DNA from: Burkholderia sp. 9120
GTDB lineage: Bacteria > Pseudomonadota > Gammaproteobacteria > Burkholderiales > Burkholderiaceae
DNA length: 64,000 nt
Assembly (NCBI RefSeq): GCF_000745015.1
Contig: NZ_JQNA01000001.1
Coordinates: 1,550,001-1,614,000, forward strand
Direction of reading: 5' to 3'
Positions 30,178-39,652 of this stretch are shown piece after piece (the first letter of the stretch is position 1; the number at the start of each line of letters is the position of its first letter). The position numbers were made by a program, and so were the translations under genes. The notes below the pieces were generated by a model. It saw only the letters and a program-made list of their open reading frames with translations. It was not told the DNA's origin and searched no databases.

Positions 30178-31500
30178 TTACTTCTGGTAGCCGGCCTGTT
30201 GCACCGCGCGATTCGCGGTCGCATTGCCGGCGGCCAGCGCCTGATCGACCGTCATCTGGCCGGCCACTGCGCCGGAGATGCTCTGACCGACCACGGTACC
30301 GAACGACTGGAACTCAGGAATACCCACGAACTGCACACCGGTGTACGGCACCGGCTTCAGCGTCGGGTGATCCGGGTCCGCCGTTTCGATCGCCTTCAGC
30401 ACGAATTCGCCGAACGGAGCAGCCTGCTTGTACTCGGGGCGTGCGTAGGTGGACTGACGCGTTCCCGGCGGCACCGAGGCCCAGCCTTCGTCCTTCGCGA
30501 CCAGCTCGATGTATTGCTTCGAGGTCGCCCATGCGATGAACTTCTTCGCCGCGTCAGTCTGCTTCGACGACTTCGGAATCGCCAGCGCCCACGCCCACAA
30601 CCAGTGCGAACCCTTGGGCGTGACAGCGATCGGTGCGGCAGCAAAGCCGACCTTGTCCGCGATCTGCGATTGCTGCTTGTTGTACAGCATGCCGGCCGCG
30701 ACCGTCGCGTCGATCCACATCGCGCACTTGCCCGAGGACATCAGCGTCAGGTTTTCGTTGAAGCCGTTCGAACTCGCTCCCGGAGGGCCGTCTTTCTTCA
30801 GCAGATCGACGTAGAAGGTGATCGCCTTCTTCCATTCCGGCGTGGTGAGCTGCGCGTTCCACTTCTCGTCGAACCAGCGACCGCCGAAGGTGTTCACCAC
30901 CGTCGTCGCGTACGCCATGTTTTCGCCCCAGCCCGCCTTGCCGCGCAGGCAGATGCCGTACATGCCGTTGGCCTTGTCGGTCAGCTTGTCGGCGAATTGC
31001 GCGATCTGGTCGTAAGTCGGCTGGTCCGGCATTTTCAGACCCTTGGCTGCGAACAGGTCCTTGCGGTAATACGTCATGGAGCTTTCGACGTAGAACGGCA
31101 GCGCGTACAACTGGCCGCCGCTCGACAGGCCGTCGCGGGCCGTCTTCACGACGTCGTTCAGATCGTAATCGGCGGGCAGGTTGGTGAGCGGCGTGAGCCA
31201 GCCGCGTTTGCCCCATTGCGGCGTTTCATAGGCGCCGATCGTCATCACGTCGAACTGGCCGCTGCCGGTCGTGATGTCGGTGGTGGCGCGCTGACGCAGC
31301 ACGTTTTCTTCGAGAATCACCCAGTTCAGCTTGATGTCCGGATTCGCCTGCTCGAAAGCGGGCGAGAGCTTCTTCAGCTCGATCATGTCCGGATTGTTCA
31401 ACGTGGCGATCGTCACCGTCGCCGCCGACGCGCTCAACGCGAAGCACGCCATGGCGCCGACGCTAGCCGCTTTCAGCGCGGATTTGAGGATTGGCTTCAT
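30178..31500 (-). CDS. Sugar-alcohol ABC transporter substrate-binding protein (SmoE/MtlE-type)
   Basis: Periplasmic binding protein of 440 residues, SBP_bac_1 family. Signal peptide residues 1-27 (KPILKSALKAASVGAMACFA, cleavage SASA before ATVTIATL). PFYVESSMTYYRKDLF and MSSGKCAMWIDATVAAG are blocks typical of sorbitol/mannitol-binding members. A perfect ribosome site (AAGGAGAC) lies before ATG 31500. It is second in the operon, after the sorbitol-dehydrogenase-like SDR gene. Confidence 0.94.
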   Translation of the reverse strand: MKPILKSALKAASVGAMACFALSASAATVTIATLNNPDMIELKKLSPAFEQANPDIKLNWVILEENVLRQRATTDITTGSGQFDVMTIGAYETPQWGKRGWLTPLTNLPADYDLNDVVKTARDGLSSGGQLYALPFYVESSMTYYRKDLFAAKGLKMPDQPTYDQIAQFADKLTDKANGMYGICLRGKAGWGENMAYATTVVNTFGGRWFDEKWNAQLTTPEWKKAITFYVDLLKKDGPPGASSNGFNENLTLMSSGKCAMWIDATVAAGMLYNKQQSQIADKVGFAAAPIAVTPKGSHWLWAWALAIPKSSKQTDAAKKFIAWATSKQYIELVAKDEGWASVPPGTRQSTYARPEYKQAAPFGEFVLKAIETADPDHPTLKPVPYTGVQFVGIPEFQSFGTVVGQSISGAVAGQMTVDQALAAGNATANRAVQQAGYQK

Positions 31501-31600
31501 GTGTTGTCTCCTTTCTCGTACGTTATGTGATGCTGCGTTTGTTCTACGAAAATGACGGGGATGATGCGCACGTCGCGACCGCGGCGACGTGCCTGCTGCG

Positions 31601-32383
31601 TCAACTCATCCAGTTGCCGCCGTCGACGTTCAGCGTTTGCGCGGTAATGTAGTCGGCATCCGCCGACGCGAGAAACAGGGCGGCGCCGGTCAGGTCGTCC
31701 GGCACACCCATGCGGCCGAGCGGCACCGCTTCGCCGACCAGGCGCTTCTTCTCGCCGAGCGGACGGTTTTCATAACGGGCGAAGAGCGCGTCGACTTCCT
31801 TCCACATCGGCGTATCGACGACGCCCGGCGCGATGCCGTTCACGTTGATCTGGTGCGGCGCGAGCGCCAGGGCCGCCGATTGCGTGTAGCTGAGCACCGC
31901 CGCCTTGGTCGCGCAGTAATGCGACACGAGCGCCTCGCCACGCCGCCCCGCTTGCGACGACATATTGATGATCTTGCCGCCGCGACCCTGCTCGACCATT
32001 TTTTGCGCAACGGCTTGCATCAGGAAGAACAGGCCCTTCACGTTGACCGCGAAGAGGCGGTCGAACACGTCCCAGGATTCGTCGAGGAGCGGGCGCATAT
32101 CGAACAGCGCCGCGTTGTTGAACAGAATGTCGACCTGGCCGAAACGCTCGAGCGTGCTCGCGACGATACGGTCGATATCTTCACGGCGCGTGACGTCGGC
32201 GCTGACGCTCAGCACCCGGTCGCCGTATCCGGCGCGCAACGTGTCGCCGAAACTGTCGGCCGGCTTCATGTCCACCAGCACGCAGCGCGCGCCTTCGTCC
32301 AGATAGCGGCGCGCCACGGCCTCGCCAATTCCGCTCGCCGCGCCCGTCAGAATGGCCACCTTGTCTTGCAATCGTGCCGCCAC
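31601..32383 (-). CDS. SDR-type sorbitol (L-iditol 2-) dehydrogenase-like protein (SmoS-type)
   Basis: Classical SDR of about 260 residues with TGAASGIGEAVARRY for cofactor, an Asp-ended strand (CVLVDM) that favours NAD, NMSSQAGRRGEA with the catalytic serine, and YCATK with the catalytic Tyr/Lys. It resembles Rhodobacter SmoS, which oxidises D-glucitol to fructose. I prefer GTG 32383 as the start, because CGGAGA lies 6 bases before it and the SDR domain begins immediately; an ATG at 32401 would add six residues but has a weak ribosome site. It is the promoter-proximal gene of the ABC operon. Confidence 0.88.
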   Translation of the reverse strand: MAARLQDKVAILTGAASGIGEAVARRYLDEGARCVLVDMKPADSFGDTLRAGYGDRVLSVSADVTRREDIDRIVASTLERFGQVDILFNNAALFDMRPLLDESWDVFDRLFAVNVKGLFFLMQAVAQKMVEQGRGGKIINMSSQAGRRGEALVSHYCATKAAVLSYTQSAALALAPHQINVNGIAPGVVDTPMWKEVDALFARYENRPLGEKKRLVGEAVPLGRMGVPDDLTGAALFLASADADYITAQTLNVDGGNWMS

Positions 32384-32418
32384 TGCCTGTCTCCGGTTCA
32401 TTGCGTTTTGTCTCGCAG

Positions 32419-32450
32419 TGAGCGAACGCTCATTGCGCGAACAATTGCTC
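32419..32450 (-). promoter_or_regulatory. Tandem dyads upstream of the sorbitol-type operon (candidate operator)
   Basis: TGAGCGAACGCTCA (32419-32432) is a perfect 6-2-6 inverted repeat; 6 bases on lies GAACAATTGCTC (32439-32450), a 12-base dyad with 10 matching positions. They sit 36-67 bases upstream of the chosen SDR start, right for a promoter-overlapping operator of the SorC-type or AraC regulator. Which protein binds is unknown. Confidence 0.5.
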
Positions 32451-32622
32451 TGTTAGTGATCGAATGATCGGATACGGACAGGGTCATGTCAAGGCACCCG
32501 CGCAGATTTCGATGGTGCAGCGCGGCAGGACACGCGCGCCCTCGTTCCGGCTCTGAACAACACTAATACGAGAAATCGGGGAAGGCCAAGTCGCTTTCTG
32601 CATAAGGCGCTGACAATTATTT

Positions 32623-32642
32623 GAGATACGTTATATCATTTC
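32623..32642 (+). promoter_or_regulatory. Zur-box-like sequence upstream of znuA-like gene
   Basis: GAGATACGTTATATCATTTC resembles the Zur consensus (GAAAT, GTTATA core, ATTTC) on its right half; the left half is degenerate. It lies 87 bases before the binding-protein start, a fitting place for zinc-dependent repression. The symmetry is only partial, so this is tentative. Confidence 0.4.
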
Positions 32643-32728
32643 GACCGCGCTTCATTGGCCGCGCGCGGCCGCCACACCCTCTCCTAACGTTAGTGATTCA
32701 CTCAACTCTCACGCAGCAGGAAACAACG

Positions 32729-33697
32729 ATGAACAAACTCGGCTCGATGTTGAACGGAGCGCACCGCGCGCTGAAGCTGTCGAAATACGTTGCGGCGGCC
32801 ACGGCCGCGTTCGCGATCGGTCACAGCGCCTTCGCCGCGGATGCGAAAATCCCGGTGGTCGCGGCGGAGAATTTTTACGGCGACGTGGTGCAGCAACTGG
32901 GCGGCGATCGCGTCGACGTGACCAGCATTCTCAGCAATCCGGACCAGGACCCGCATCTGTTCGAAGCCAGCCCGAAGACGGCGCGCGCGTTGCAGCATGC
33001 GAGCCTTGTGGTGTACAACGGCGCCGACTACGATCCGTGGATGGCAAAATTGCTGGCCGCGTCGAAGGGGTCGAAGCGCGTGACGATCGTCGCCGCCGAC
33101 CTCACCGGCAAGAAAGGCGGCGATAATCCGCACCTCTGGTACGACCCGGCCACCATGCCGAAGGTCGCGCGCGCGGTGAGCGAAGCGCTCGTCGCGACTG
33201 ACCCGGCACACAAGTCGGCGTACGATGCGAACCTCGCGAAGTTTCTCGATTCGCTGAAGCCGATCGACGCCAAGGTCGCCGAGTTGCATGGCCGCTACGC
33301 GGGCGTGCCGGTCACGGCGACCGAGCCGGTGTTCGGTTATATGTCGGACGCGATCGGGCTGAGCATGCGCAATCTGCGCTTCCAGCTCGCCACGATGAAC
33401 GACACCGAAGCCAGCGCGGCCGATATCGCCGCGTTCGAACGCGACCTGCGCGAAAAGCGCGTGCGCGTTCTGATCTATAACAGCCAGGCAACCGAGGCCC
33501 TGACCAAACGCATGTTGAAGCTCGCGCAGCAATCGAAGGTGCCGTCCATGAGCGTCACCGAGACCGAACCGGCCGGCAAGACCTATCAGACGTGGATGCT
33601 GACGCAGCTCGACGCGCTGAACGCCGCGCTGATCGCGGGCGAAGCGAACGGCGCGGGCGCGGTGGCGGCTTCCGGCAGCAAAGGAACGACACCATGA
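32729..33697 (+). CDS. znuA: Metal (Zn/Mn-type) ABC transporter substrate-binding protein
   Basis: Cluster A-I binding protein of 322 residues. The signal peptide ends at about residue 38 (AAATAAFAIGHSAFA before ADAKIPV). Expected first and second metal ligands are in DQDPHLFEASP and NPHLWYDP. At the position where ZnuA or Mn-binding homologues carry a His, this protein has Glu (TATEPVFGYM), and it lacks the His-rich loop of ZnuA. ATG 32729 follows GCAGGAAAC; the longer open frame upstream lacks a signal peptide at its start. First gene of a tightly overlapping three-gene operon. Zinc is the best guess; Mn or another divalent ion remains possible. Confidence 0.88.
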   Translation: MNKLGSMLNGAHRALKLSKYVAAATAAFAIGHSAFAADAKIPVVAAENFYGDVVQQLGGDRVDVTSILSNPDQDPHLFEASPKTARALQHASLVVYNGADYDPWMAKLLAASKGSKRVTIVAADLTGKKGGDNPHLWYDPATMPKVARAVSEALVATDPAHKSAYDANLAKFLDSLKPIDAKVAELHGRYAGVPVTATEPVFGYMSDAIGLSMRNLRFQLATMNDTEASAADIAAFERDLREKRVRVLIYNSQATEALTKRMLKLAQQSKVPSMSVTETEPAGKTYQTWMLTQLDALNAALIAGEANGAGAVAASGSKGTTP

Positions 33698-34653
33698 CTC
33701 TGACTGGCCGCAACGCGCCAGCCCCTGCAGCAAGTGCGCCCACGGGCGCACCGTCCAACGCGCCCGTGCTCGAACTCGAGCAGGTCACGCTCGAACTCGG
33801 CGACCGCACGATTCTGCGCGACACCGGTTTCGTGGTGAATCAGGGCGAATTCATCGGCGTGCTTGGGCCGAACGGCGCGGGCAAGACCACCTTGATGCGC
33901 GCGGTGCTTGGCCTCGTGCCGGCCGCGAGCGGCACGATCCGCGTGCTGGGGCAACCGGTGGAGCGCGGCAATGCGTCGATCGGCTATATGCCGCAGACGC
34001 GCAGCGCGCTCGCCGGACGGCGCGTGCGCGGCCGCGATTTCGTCGCGATGGCCGCCGACGGTCATCGTTGGGGCTTGCCGCATGCGGACGCCCACACTCG
34101 CGCCGATGTCGAGCGCGTGCTGGATCTGGTGGGCGGCCGCAAGCTGGCCGAGCGGCCGTTGTCGGAACTGTCGGGCGGCGAGCGGCAGCGTCTGCTGCTC
34201 GCGCAATGCCTGCTCGGTAATCCGAAGCTGCTGTTGCTCGACGAACCGCTGATCAGCCTCGACCCGCATCATCAGAAGAGCGTGGTCGAACTGGTGCGGC
34301 GCGTGCAGCAGGAACTCGGCATTGCCGTGCTGTTTTCGGCGCATGAATTAAATCCGCTGCTGAACTCGATCGATCGCGTGCTGTATCTCGGCAGCGGCGT
34401 GGCCGCGCTCGGCACCGTCGACGAAGTGATCACCCGCCCGGTCCTGTCGCGCCTGTACGGCTCGCCGATCGACGTGATGCGGGTGAACGGCCGCATCTTC
34501 GTGATGTCGGGCGACGTCGAAGTCGAGAAGCACGATCACGAGCACGAACACGACGAAGACGGCGGCCATAGCCACGGCCATTCGCATGGCGCGCACGGCC
34601 ACAGCCACTCACACCAGCACGACTCACGCGACGGACACACGCACGATGTTTGA
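33694..34653 (+). CDS. znuC: Metal ABC transporter ATP-binding protein with His-rich C-terminal tail
   Basis: ATPase of 319 residues: Walker A GPNGAGKTTLMR (residues 54-65), signature LSGGERQRLLLA, Walker B LLLLDEPLISLD and switch His in FSAHELNPLL. The last ~45 residues are extraordinarily His-rich (repeated HDHEHEHDED and HSHGHSHGAHGHSHSH units), a likely metal-binding tail on the cytoplasmic ATPase. Such tails are more often found on the periplasmic partner or on metal chaperones. ATG 33694 overlaps the znuA stop (ATGA), with AAAGGAACG as ribosome site. Confidence 0.93.
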   Translation: MTLTGRNAPAPAASAPTGAPSNAPVLELEQVTLELGDRTILRDTGFVVNQGEFIGVLGPNGAGKTTLMRAVLGLVPAASGTIRVLGQPVERGNASIGYMPQTRSALAGRRVRGRDFVAMAADGHRWGLPHADAHTRADVERVLDLVGGRKLAERPLSELSGGERQRLLLAQCLLGNPKLLLLDEPLISLDPHHQKSVVELVRRVQQELGIAVLFSAHELNPLLNSIDRVLYLGSGVAALGTVDEVITRPVLSRLYGSPIDVMRVNGRIFVMSGDVEVEKHDHEHEHDEDGGHSHGHSHGAHGHSHSHQHDSRDGHTHDV

Positions 34654-35428
34654 ATACGATTTCATGGTCAACGCGTTCGCGGCGTCGGGGATCGTCGCGG
34701 TGCTGGCGGGTATCGTGGGCTATTTTCTGGTGATGCGCGGACAGACCTTCGCCGGCCACGCGCTATCGCACGTCGGCTTCACCGGCGCGACCGGCGCGGT
34801 GCTGATCGGCATCTCGCCGATCTGGGGGATGATCGGCTTCACGCTCGCGGCGGGCGTCGGCATGGGCGCACTCGGCGAACGCCTCGCCGGACGCGACGTG
34901 GCGATCGGCGTGATCCTCTCGCTGTCGCTCGGTTTCGGTTTGCTGTTTCTGCACTTCTTCACCGCGTACGCGACGCAAGTGACCGCGTTGTTGTTTGGCA
35001 ATGTGCTCGGCGTGAATACGTCGACGCTGGGCGTGCTGGCGGCGCTAGGCGTAGTCAGTTTGCTGGCGCTGGCGGCGATCATGCGGCCGTTGCTGTTTGC
35101 TTCGTTGCAGCCTGAACTGGCCGAAGCAAAGGGTGTGTCGCTGCGGCTCGTGTCGGTGCTGTTTCTGGCGATTGCCGCGTTGGCGGTAGCCGCGTGTACG
35201 CAGATCGTCGGCGTGTTGCTGGTGTTCACCTTGATGGTCGGGCCGGCTGCGGCCGCGCAGAACATGACGACGCGTCTGTCGACCGGACTCGTACTGGCCG
35301 CGGTGTTCGCGCTGCTGCAGGCGTGGCTGGGATTGACGCTGGCGTTCTATACCGATTGGCCCACGAGCTTCTGGATCACCGTGCTGTCGGCGGTGGTGTA
35401 CGGCGGGAGTTTGGTGAAGCGCCGTTGA
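34646..35428 (+). CDS. znuB: Metal ABC transporter permease (ZnuB family)
   Basis: ABC-3 family permease of 260 residues with seven or eight hydrophobic segments (for example IVAVLAGIVGYFLVMRG and VLLVFTLMVGPAAAAQN). FAGHALSHVGFTGATGAVL is the family signature. ATG 34646 overlaps the znuC 3' end by 8 bases, so translation is coupled; a later ATG at 34664 is possible. It completes a ZnuACB-type importer. No Zur gene is adjacent. Confidence 0.93.
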   Translation: MFEYDFMVNAFAASGIVAVLAGIVGYFLVMRGQTFAGHALSHVGFTGATGAVLIGISPIWGMIGFTLAAGVGMGALGERLAGRDVAIGVILSLSLGFGLLFLHFFTAYATQVTALLFGNVLGVNTSTLGVLAALGVVSLLALAAIMRPLLFASLQPELAEAKGVSLRLVSVLFLAIAALAVAACTQIVGVLLVFTLMVGPAAAAQNMTTRLSTGLVLAAVFALLQAWLGLTLAFYTDWPTSFWITVLSAVVYGGSLVKRR

Positions 35429-35435
35429 GTGGACA

Positions 35436-35474
35436 GCGATGACGGCGGGCACTTTTACGCGCTACCGTCATCGC
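35436..35474. terminator. Inverted repeat between convergent znuB and fghA
   Basis: GCGATGACGG (35436-35445) and CCGTCATCGC (35465-35474) form a perfect 10-bp stem with a 19-base loop between the two convergent stop codons. The T-run is short (TTTT is within the loop), so the terminator role is inferred from position. Confidence 0.5.
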
Positions 35475-35489
35475 CATACAACGGCACGT

Positions 35490-36341
35490 TCAGCCGAGCA
35501 ACACCTTCGCGTGATGCGCGAGATGATCCTCGATGAACGTCGAGATGAAGTAATACCCATGGTCGTAGCCCGCGTGACGGCGTAACGTCAGCGGCTGACC
35601 CGCCGCCTGGCAGGCGGCTTCGAACACATCCGGGTTGAGCTGTTCCGCCAGGAACTGATCCGCCAGCCCCTGATCCACCAGAATCCCCGCCGCGAACTTG
35701 CGCGACGCATGCGCGACCAGCTCGCTCGCGTCGTACTGCTTCCACGCTTCGCGATCGTCGCCGAGATACCCGCCTAACGCTTTCTCGCCCCACGGGCAGC
35801 GCGTGGGCGCGGCAATCGGCGCGAACGCCGACACCGAGCGATAAATCTCCGGATTGCGCAGCGCCAGCATCAACGCGCCGTGACCGCCCATCGAGTGCCC
35901 GAAGATGCCCAGGCGCGCGCCGTCCACCGGCAGATTCGCCAGCACCGTTTCGCGCAGCTCGTCGCGCACGTACGAGTACATCCGATAATGCTGTGCCCAC
36001 GGTTGCTGGGTCGCATCGACGTAGAAACCCGCGCCCACGCCGAAGTCCCACGCCGCACTTTCGCCCGGCACGCCCGCGCCGCGCGGACTCGTATCGGGCG
36101 AAATCAGCGCGATGCCGTGCTGTGCCGCGAAACGCTGCGCGCCGGCCTTGATCGGAAAGGTTTCTTCCGTACACGTGAGACCCGCGAGATAGAACAGCGC
36201 GGGCACGTTCGCGTTCGCTTGCAACGCCTGCGGCGGCAGATAGACCGAGAAGCGCATCGGCAGACCGACGGTCTGCGAGTCATGCCGGTAGATACGCTGC
36301 TCGCCGCCATGGCAGGCATGCGACGACAGAAGTTCAAGCAT
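35490..36341 (-). CDS. fghA: S-formylglutathione hydrolase
   Basis: Esterase-D family alpha/beta hydrolase of 283 residues that hydrolyses S-formylglutathione to formate and glutathione, the second step of formaldehyde detoxification. Catalytic serine is in GHSMGGHGAL; FYLAGLTCTEETFPIKAG and DTSPRG are family signatures, and the catalytic His is in RRHAGYDHGYYF. It follows frmA by 60 bases on the same strand, the classic pairing. Confidence 0.97.
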   Translation of the reverse strand: MLELLSSHACHGGEQRIYRHDSQTVGLPMRFSVYLPPQALQANANVPALFYLAGLTCTEETFPIKAGAQRFAAQHGIALISPDTSPRGAGVPGESAAWDFGVGAGFYVDATQQPWAQHYRMYSYVRDELRETVLANLPVDGARLGIFGHSMGGHGALMLALRNPEIYRSVSAFAPIAAPTRCPWGEKALGGYLGDDREAWKQYDASELVAHASRKFAAGILVDQGLADQFLAEQLNPDVFEAACQAAGQPLTLRRHAGYDHGYYFISTFIEDHLAHHAKVLLG

Positions 36342-36401
36342 CGCCCTGCTCCTTTCGGTGGGTTGCGTGGGTTGCGTGGGTTGCGTTCGTCACGTTCCGC
36401 A

Positions 36402-37508
<1,107 letters not shown>

Positions 37509-37676
37509 CGTGAATGCTCCTTGAGGTCCGTGAGTGCGACGCGCGTCCGGCATGATGTGCCGCGCTCTAACTTAGCGCGCGAAAAGCGTCATGGTATTGC
37601 AAAGTGCGTCACGGCATTGTCCGTACCGGACATCGGCGCGCTCATCGTCGACGGGCGTCGACGAGCGCAGGCAGCG

Positions 37677-39215
37677 TCACCGACGCCCCGTGCCGCCGAA
37701 CCAGGTTTCGACCCGGCCATAAAGATCGAGAAAGCGTGCATAGCGTTCGGCCAGCGCCGCATCGCCTCGCGGACCGGCGACCCGCGTCGCGCCCGGCGCG
37801 AGCGCCGCGAGATCGTTCGCGTGCCAATGGCCGCTCGCCAGACCGCCGAGAATCGCCGCGCCACGCGGCGCCGCGTTGGGGCAATCGACCGCATACAGTT
37901 CGACGTCCAGCGCATCGGCCAGCAACTGCCGCCAGCGCGCGTCGACCGAACCGCCGCCCGCGAGCTTCAACGTGGTGACCGTCGCGCCGCTCGCGCGAAT
38001 CGCGTCGAGACCGGCGCGCAGCGAGAACGCGACGCCTTCGAACGCGGCGCGCATCATCGTGCCGCGCGTGTGTTCGAGTGCGAGGCCGAGCCAGCCGCCG
38101 CGCGCCGATGGGTTCAGCCACGGTGTGCGTTCGCCGGTAAGGTAAGGCAGAAAGGTCAGGCCGCTTGTGGGCGCTGCAGCGCCGTGGGTACGTTCCGAGC
38201 CGCTGCCGGAAGTCGCGCTGCTTGCTTCGCCGAACGCGCTGGTAGTGACGTCGCCAGACGCGTCGTTCAGTGCAATCGCGTTGGCCTCGCCGAACGCATC
38301 CCGATAAGCATCAGCCCATTCATACGACAACCAGCCGCGCACGCGTTCCAGTGCAATGCCGACGTTCTGCATTGCCGCCATCCGATACCAGTGATCGCTC
38401 GCCGCCCGATAGCGATGCAAGCCCTTCGCCGCCGTCGGCTCCTGCCCCGCCAGCACGACGATCTGTCCGCCCGTGCCGGTGGTGAGCAACGCATCGCCGT
38501 CACGCGCGAGTCCGCTGCCGAGCGCCGCGCACGGCGTGTCGGCGGCGCCGGTCGCAAGGACGATGCCGGCGCGCAACCCCAGCGCCTGCGCCGCCGCCTC
38601 CGACAGCACGCCGCCCGCCGCATACGACGGCGCCAATGGCGCGAACCATTCACGCGGAATCTCCAGCCGCGCCAGCAGCGCCGTATCCCATACGCCGGCC
38701 GGATCGGCGAGCGCGGTCGCGCAGGCATCGGACGGATCGGTCAGCACCGCGCCGCCCAACGCCACGCGCAGCCAGTCTTTCGGCTGCAACGCCCAGCGCG
38801 TTCTGTGCGCGGCGTGCGGTTCGTTCAGCACGATCCAGCGCAGCAACGGCCCAGCCATGCCGGGCGCCACCGGATTCGCTTGCGGCTCGCGCCACGCGTC
38901 GAGCAAACCCAGCGCGCGCGTATCGGGCCACAGCATGGCGGGCCGCACGGCGTCGCCGGCGGCGTCGATCAGCACGACACCGTGCATCTGCCCGGAGAAG
39001 CCGATCGCGCGCACGTCGCTGCGCAACGCGGGTGGCAAACGCGACGCCGCTTCGCACAGCGCGCGCCACCACGTTTGCACCGAGGTCTCCGCCCAACCGG
39101 CGTGCGGTGTCTCCAACGTATAAGCGACGCTCGCGACCGCCTGTTCGCGGCCGTTTTCATCGACGATTGCTACTTTGAGGGAACCGGTGCCGAGGTCGAT
39201 GCCAAGAAAACTCAT
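37677..39215 (-). CDS. xylB: Xylulokinase-type FGGY kinase (copy 2)
   Basis: FGGY kinase of 512 residues with GIDLGTGSLKVAIVD, the xylulokinase signature GFSGQMHGVVLID, LPYLTGERTPWLNPSARGGW and LAGGGSVDARWRQLLADAL. It is only moderately similar in sequence to the xylulokinase at 23 kb and has longer insertions, including a Ser/Thr/Gly-rich segment (DASGDVTTSAFGEASS). I chose ATG 39215 (MSFLGIDLGTG); an extension to 39323 lacks homology. No pentose transporter or isomerase is adjacent; it stands next to the formaldehyde genes. D-xylulose is the likely substrate. Confidence 0.88.
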   Translation of the reverse strand: MSFLGIDLGTGSLKVAIVDENGREQAVASVAYTLETPHAGWAETSVQTWWRALCEAASRLPPALRSDVRAIGFSGQMHGVVLIDAAGDAVRPAMLWPDTRALGLLDAWREPQANPVAPGMAGPLLRWIVLNEPHAAHRTRWALQPKDWLRVALGGAVLTDPSDACATALADPAGVWDTALLARLEIPREWFAPLAPSYAAGGVLSEAAAQALGLRAGIVLATGAADTPCAALGSGLARDGDALLTTGTGGQIVVLAGQEPTAAKGLHRYRAASDHWYRMAAMQNVGIALERVRGWLSYEWADAYRDAFGEANAIALNDASGDVTTSAFGEASSATSGSGSERTHGAAAPTSGLTFLPYLTGERTPWLNPSARGGWLGLALEHTRGTMMRAAFEGVAFSLRAGLDAIRASGATVTTLKLAGGGSVDARWRQLLADALDVELYAVDCPNAAPRGAAILGGLASGHWHANDLAALAPGATRVAGPRGDAALAERYARFLDLYGRVETWFGGTGRR

Positions 39216-39540
39216 GGGCGATTGCACGTCAAAAGAGGGGTGAAAATGAGGGTCGCGAGGCGCACGCGAAAGGTGCCCCGAAGGCGGTTTTTTCGTCACC
39301 GCGACGCGCCTCGGAGAGCGCATCCAAAAACACGCCGATTTTGCCGAATCGCGGGTTAACCCCGCCGCGCCGCGAGCCGCATGAAAACAGCACTATGCGC
39401 CGTATGAGATACACCTCATTGATTCTCACACATATCAGTCTGGCGATGGCGCGCGCGGCTTAACGACCCGCACCACGGCCACAAGGGGCTGTCCGCCGAT
39501 GGCACAAACTCGCAGCTTTAAATTGCCTTTCAAACCGGCA
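39216..39540. promoter_or_regulatory. Upstream region of the second xylulokinase and the NCS2 permease
   Basis: Over 300 bases without a gene. It should hold a minus-strand promoter for the kinase near 39250-39330 and a plus-strand promoter for the permease in the AT-richer 39390-39540 part (ATACACCTCATTGATTCTC). No terminator or RNA gene was recognised in it. Confidence 0.4.
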
Positions 39541-39594
39541 CAACGCATATCGTCACCGGGAATGCCGGAATAGGCCCCAGTGGTCTTGTTGCAC
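39541..39594 (+). ncRNA. Structured leader RNA of NCS2 permease, candidate xanthine (NMT1-motif) riboswitch
   Basis: The mRNA leader can fold into a compact bulged hairpin: ACC (39555-39557) with GGT (39582-39584), GGG (39558-39560) with CCC (39576-39578), GCC (39564-39566) with GGC (39573-39575), a GGAATA loop, an AAT bulge on the left and an AGT bulge on the right. CAAC (39541-39544) can pair with GTTG (39588-39591) outside it. Opposed 3-base bulges within short stems are typical of small aptamers. The NMT1/xanthine-I riboswitch is known upstream of NCS2 permeases in Proteobacteria; I assign it by context and shape, not by matching a stored consensus. It lies 59 bases before the start codon. 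Confidence 0.5.
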
Positions 39595-39652
39595 TTTATC
39601 GTCCCCGATACCTTGGAGTCATCTCAAAAACTAGATGGTGGAGACAGAAGAT

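Larger units (their letters stand above)
32402..32728. promoter_or_regulatory. Divergent control region: polyol operon and metal importer
   Basis: About 330 bases without a gene between the SDR gene (minus) and the metal-binding protein gene (plus). The left third carries dyad sequences close to the SDR start (separate entry); the right third carries an AT-rich Zur-like patch (separate entry) and a TAACGTTA palindrome at about 32685-32692. The middle shows nothing I can assign. Confidence 0.6.
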
